Assembly: GCA_025356665.1 (NCBI GenBank)
Contig: JANXRV010000089.1
Location: 10,511 to 74,510, forward strand
DNA: 64,000 bases
Source: CAITSH01 sp025356665
Lineage (GTDB): Bacteria; Pseudomonadota; Gammaproteobacteria; Burkholderiales; SG8-39
Direction: 5' to 3'
In this document: one piece after another, positions 61,340-64,000 of the stretch
How the letters are laid out: each line of letters opens with the position of its first letter
Numbering within the stretch: position 1 is the first letter of the stretch
Notes under the pieces: generated by a model
What the model was told of the DNA's origin: nothing
Databases searched by the model: none
The model's input: only the letters and a program-made list of their open reading frames with translations
Made by a program: the position numbers and the translations under genes

Positions 61340-62524
61340 TCACATCCTTTCGAATATCGCGGCGATTCCCTGCCCGCCGCCTATGCACATCGTGACCAGC
61401 GCATAGCGCTTTTGCGTGCGCTGCAACTCATAGATGGCCTTGACCGTCAGGATGGCACCGGTCGCGCCAATCGGATGGCCCAGCGCCACGGCGCCGCCGT
61501 TCGGATTGACCTTCGCCGGATCGAGGCCAAGGTCGCGCGTGACGGCCATGGCCTGCACGGCAAACGCCTCGTTCGACTCCACCACGTCCATGTCTGCGGG
61601 TTTCAGGCCGGCCTTTTCGAACACGCGCCTCACCGCCGGTATGGGCCCCAAACCCATGAGTTGCGGATCAACGCCGGCATGCGCGTAGGCGACCAGGCGG
61701 GCAAGCGGCTTCAAGCCCAGCTTCTGGGCTGCGGCACGATCGGCAAGCACCACCGCCGCCGCCGCGTCATTGAGTCCGGAGGCGTTGCCGGCGGTCACGG
61801 TGCCGTCTTTCTTGAACGCGGCGCGCAGCTTTTGCAGATCCTCCGGCTTCATGCCGCGCCGTACATGCTCGTCGGTGTCGAACACGACTGTTCCCTTGCG
61901 GCTTTTCAGTTCAATGCCGGTGATCTGCGATTTGAAATGACCGGCATCGAGCGCTTTTTCCGCGCGCTGGTGCGACTCGAGTGCAAAGGCGTCCTGCTCT
62001 TCGCGACTGATACCATATTGGGCGGCGATATTCTCCGCGGTGAGGCCCATGTGGCCGTGACCAAAAGGGTCGTGCAAGGCGCCGGTCATGGCGTCAACGA
62101 CGCCGATGTCACCCATGCGCTGGCCCCAGCGCGCCGCCGGCATGATGTAGGCGGCGCGACTCATGCTCTCGGCGCCACCGGCCAGGGTGATGTCGCAATC
62201 GCCCAGAAGAATGTGTTGTGACGCCGACACGATCGCCTGCAAGCCCGAACCGCACAGGCGGTTGACGGTGAGGCAGGGCGTGCCGTGGGCAAGGCCGCCG
62301 TCGATCGCGGCAACGCGGGACAGGTACATATCGCGCGCCTCACCATGAATGACGCTGCCAAACACCACATGCCCCACTGCCGCGGCATCGATATTCGCGC
62401 GGGTCACCGCCTCGCGCACGACCGTGGCGCCAAGCGCCGTTGGCGCGATATCTTTCAGCGATCCGCCGTAGTCACCAATCGCGGTACGTACGCCCGAAAG
62501 CACCACTACTTCACGCTGAGCCAT
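61340..62524 (-). CDS. Acetyl-CoA acetyltransferase (thiolase)
   Basis: This 394-residue thiolase has the acyl-accepting Cys in NRLCGSGLQAIVSASQH, the catalytic His in GHPIGATGAI and the second catalytic Cys in TMCIGGGQGIA. Length and motifs fit biosynthetic or degradative acetoacetyl-CoA thiolases. It lies between rimO and an aldo/keto reductase gene; in related bacteria a thiolase in this area can serve polyhydroxybutyrate synthesis or acyl-CoA degradation, which cannot be decided here. Confidence 0.93.
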   Translation of the reverse strand: MAQREVVVLSGVRTAIGDYGGSLKDIAPTALGATVVREAVTRANIDAAAVGHVVFGSVIHGEARDMYLSRVAAIDGGLAHGTPCLTVNRLCGSGLQAIVSASQHILLGDCDITLAGGAESMSRAAYIMPAARWGQRMGDIGVVDAMTGALHDPFGHGHMGLTAENIAAQYGISREEQDAFALESHQRAEKALDAGHFKSQITGIELKSRKGTVVFDTDEHVRRGMKPEDLQKLRAAFKKDGTVTAGNASGLNDAAAAVVLADRAAAQKLGLKPLARLVAYAHAGVDPQLMGLGPIPAVRRVFEKAGLKPADMDVVESNEAFAVQAMAVTRDLGLDPAKVNPNGGAVALGHPIGATGAILTVKAIYELQRTQKRYALVTMCIGGGQGIAAIFERM

Positions 62525-62557
62525 AACCGTCTCCTTGAATGCGCTTGAACCCGCCTG

Positions 62558-63898
62558 TTATTTTTCCGCAACGCGAAGTCTGGCGCGCAAATCATGCGCG
62601 TCACTCGCCGTCACCGTCACCTCTGCCCAATCGCCGGCCTTAAGCCGCCCCGGCTTGGCGATTCGCACCACCCCGTCGATCTCGGGCGCATCGGCAGACG
62701 AGCGGGCCAGGGCAACGCCATCGCGCACCTCGTCGACCAGCACGCGCATGTCCTGTCCCACCTTGCGCGCGAGCCGGCGCGTGCTGATTTTCTCCTGTGC
62801 GGCCATGAAACGCGCCTGGCGTTCATGCTTGATTGCTTCGGGCACCGCACCGGGTAGCGCGTTGGCCGCCGCGCCATCGACATCGGAATAGGCGAAACAA
62901 CCGACGCGGTCAAGCTCGGCCTCTTCGAGAAAATCCAGCAACTCCCCAAACTCCGCCTCGGTCTCGCCGGGAAAGCCGACGATGAAGGTACTGCGTATGG
63001 TCAATTCCGGGCAGGCAGCGCGCCAGGCGCGAATGCGGTCGAGGTTTTTTTCACCTGAAGCGGGACGCTTCATCAGCTTGAGAATGCGCGGATTCGAATG
63101 CTGGAACGGGACATCCAGGTAGGGCAGCACCCGACCCTCGGCCATCAACGGAATCACCTCGTCCACATGCGGATAGGGATACACATAGTGCAGCCGGACC
63201 CAGACATCCAGACCGGCGAGGGCCCGCACCAGATCGGTCATGCGCGTCTTCACCGGCCTGCCCTGCCAGAAACCAGTGCGGTACTTCACATCGACCCCAT
63301 AGGCGCTGGTGTCCTGGGAGATGACCAGCAATTCCTTGACACCCGCCGTGACGAGGTTTTGCGCCTCCTGCATGACCTCGCCGATGGGACGACTGACCAG
63401 ATCACCGCGCATGGACGGAATGATGCAGAAGCTGCAGCGATGGTTGCAACCCTCGGATATCTTCAGGTAGGCATAGTGGGCGGGGGTAAGCTTGATACCC
63501 TGCGGCGGAACGAGGTCGGTGTAGGGATCGTGCGGCTTTGGCAGGTGCGCATGCACCGCCTTGAGCACACCGTCCGTGTCATGCGGCCCGGTCACAGCTA
63601 GAACCGCAGGATGCGCCGCCCGCACCACGCCGTCTTTTGCGCCAAGACAGCCGGTGACGATGACTTTGCCGTTTTCCGACAGCGCCTCACCGATGGCGTC
63701 GAGCGACTCCTCGACTGCGGAGTCGATAAAACCGCAGGTATTGACGATGACGATATCCGCCCCCGCGTAAGAGGGTGATATGGCGTAGCCCTCGGCGCGC
63801 AATTGCGTGAGGATGCGCTCGGAGTCGACGAGCGCCTTGGGGCAGCCCAGGGACACAAATCCCACTTTGGGCGTTATCAGTTTTTTTTCAGGTTTCAT
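62558..63898 (-). CDS. rimO: Ribosomal protein S12 methylthiotransferase RimO
   Basis: RimO adds a methylthio group to an aspartate of ribosomal protein S12 using two [4Fe-4S] clusters. The 446-residue protein has the N-terminal UPF0004 domain with the start GFVSLGCPKALVDSERIL and further cysteines in NTCGFID and VTGCLGAKDG, the radical-SAM motif CNHRCSFC followed by IIPSMRGDLVSR, and a C-terminal TRAM domain. The radical-SAM motif and GCPKALVDS favour RimO over MiaB. Confidence 0.96.
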   Translation of the reverse strand: MKPEKKLITPKVGFVSLGCPKALVDSERILTQLRAEGYAISPSYAGADIVIVNTCGFIDSAVEESLDAIGEALSENGKVIVTGCLGAKDGVVRAAHPAVLAVTGPHDTDGVLKAVHAHLPKPHDPYTDLVPPQGIKLTPAHYAYLKISEGCNHRCSFCIIPSMRGDLVSRPIGEVMQEAQNLVTAGVKELLVISQDTSAYGVDVKYRTGFWQGRPVKTRMTDLVRALAGLDVWVRLHYVYPYPHVDEVIPLMAEGRVLPYLDVPFQHSNPRILKLMKRPASGEKNLDRIRAWRAACPELTIRSTFIVGFPGETEAEFGELLDFLEEAELDRVGCFAYSDVDGAAANALPGAVPEAIKHERQARFMAAQEKISTRRLARKVGQDMRVLVDEVRDGVALARSSADAPEIDGVVRIAKPGRLKAGDWAEVTVTASDAHDLRARLRVAEK

Positions 63899-63961
63899 GT
63901 ATTGGGTTTGGCGCTTGCAACGCGGCCGGCGGTAATTAAACCGGAGCCAGCTTCAGACCGG

Positions 63962-63994
63962 GGCGCGCTTCCCGCTCCGTCCGGGAAGCGCGCC
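63962..63994. terminator. Strong hairpin near the right edge
   Basis: A 13-bp perfect stem (GGCGCGCTTCCCG / CGGGAAGCGCGCC) encloses about seven bases. No T-run is seen on either strand within the window. It lies upstream of rimO and may terminate the next gene, which is outside the window. Confidence 0.55.
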
Positions 63995-64000
63995 GCGTAG

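Overview
The window is GC-rich (except for a few AT-rich gaps) and looks like a Burkholderiales-type betaproteobacterial chromosome. The evidence is six Bug/TctC-type periplasmic receptors without TctAB membrane partners, the lolC-lolD and recJ / prfB / lysS housekeeping genes, an RpfE-type phosphoglycerate-mutase-like gene near recJ, an entericidin-like lipoprotein, and a thiolase next to rimO. The species cannot be named from sequence alone. I saw no rRNA, tRNA, CRISPR array, phage gene or transposase.

Layout. 1-3.4 kb: 3' end of aconitase, a terminator, a membrane-protein remnant and three small genes. 3.6-11.1 kb (minus strand): methyltransferase, a small unknown gene, isochorismatase-type amidase, TRAP receptor, hydantoinase-like amidohydrolase, CobW GTPase and TRAP permeases, divergent from a LysR gene; I read this as uptake and hydrolysis of a cyclic ureide or imide. 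12.2-18.2 kb (minus): Bug receptor, ACMSD-like amidohydrolase, atypical SDR, PaaK-like CoA ligase, second Bug receptor, Asp/Glu-racemase-like protein. 18.6-22.9 kb (plus): MetE-C-like enzyme, Bug receptor, serine hydrolase, second racemase-like protein. 23.1-28.2 kb (minus): class II aldolase, flavin/FeS oxidoreductase, and two tandem Bug genes bracketed by a 60-bp inverted repeat. 28.4-30.6 kb: TPR methyltransferase with an upstream micro-ORF, then a sixth Bug gene.

30.6-55.2 kb is a housekeeping scaffold (lolDC, KTSC protein, RpfE-like gene, recJ, dsbB, prfB, lysS) with insertions: a toxin-antitoxin locus whose toxin has an in-frame stop, a phosphodiesterase plus ABC-transporter module bracketed by direct repeats, and a nine-gene catabolic operon (42.6-50.8 kb) with its own GntR regulator. 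In E. coli recJ, prfB and lysS are adjacent; here about 9.9 kb lies between recJ and prfB.

55.3-64 kb: a secreted HExxH protein, a glycine-zipper protein with a CRP-like site upstream, a small-molecule kinase next to an active-site-altered enolase paralogue, a DMT exporter, an aldo/keto reductase, a thiolase and rimO.

The strongest candidates for undescribed biology are the nine-gene GntR-linked operon, the ureide-type TRAP/hydantoinase/CobW/amidase cluster, the kinase-enolase pair, and two racemase-superfamily proteins lacking both catalytic cysteines. At the DNA level the window has a seven-copy 31-bp palindromic repeat family (CTGGAAA-N17-TTTCCAG) not explained by the genes. All functions are read from motifs and context by eye; no database search was run.
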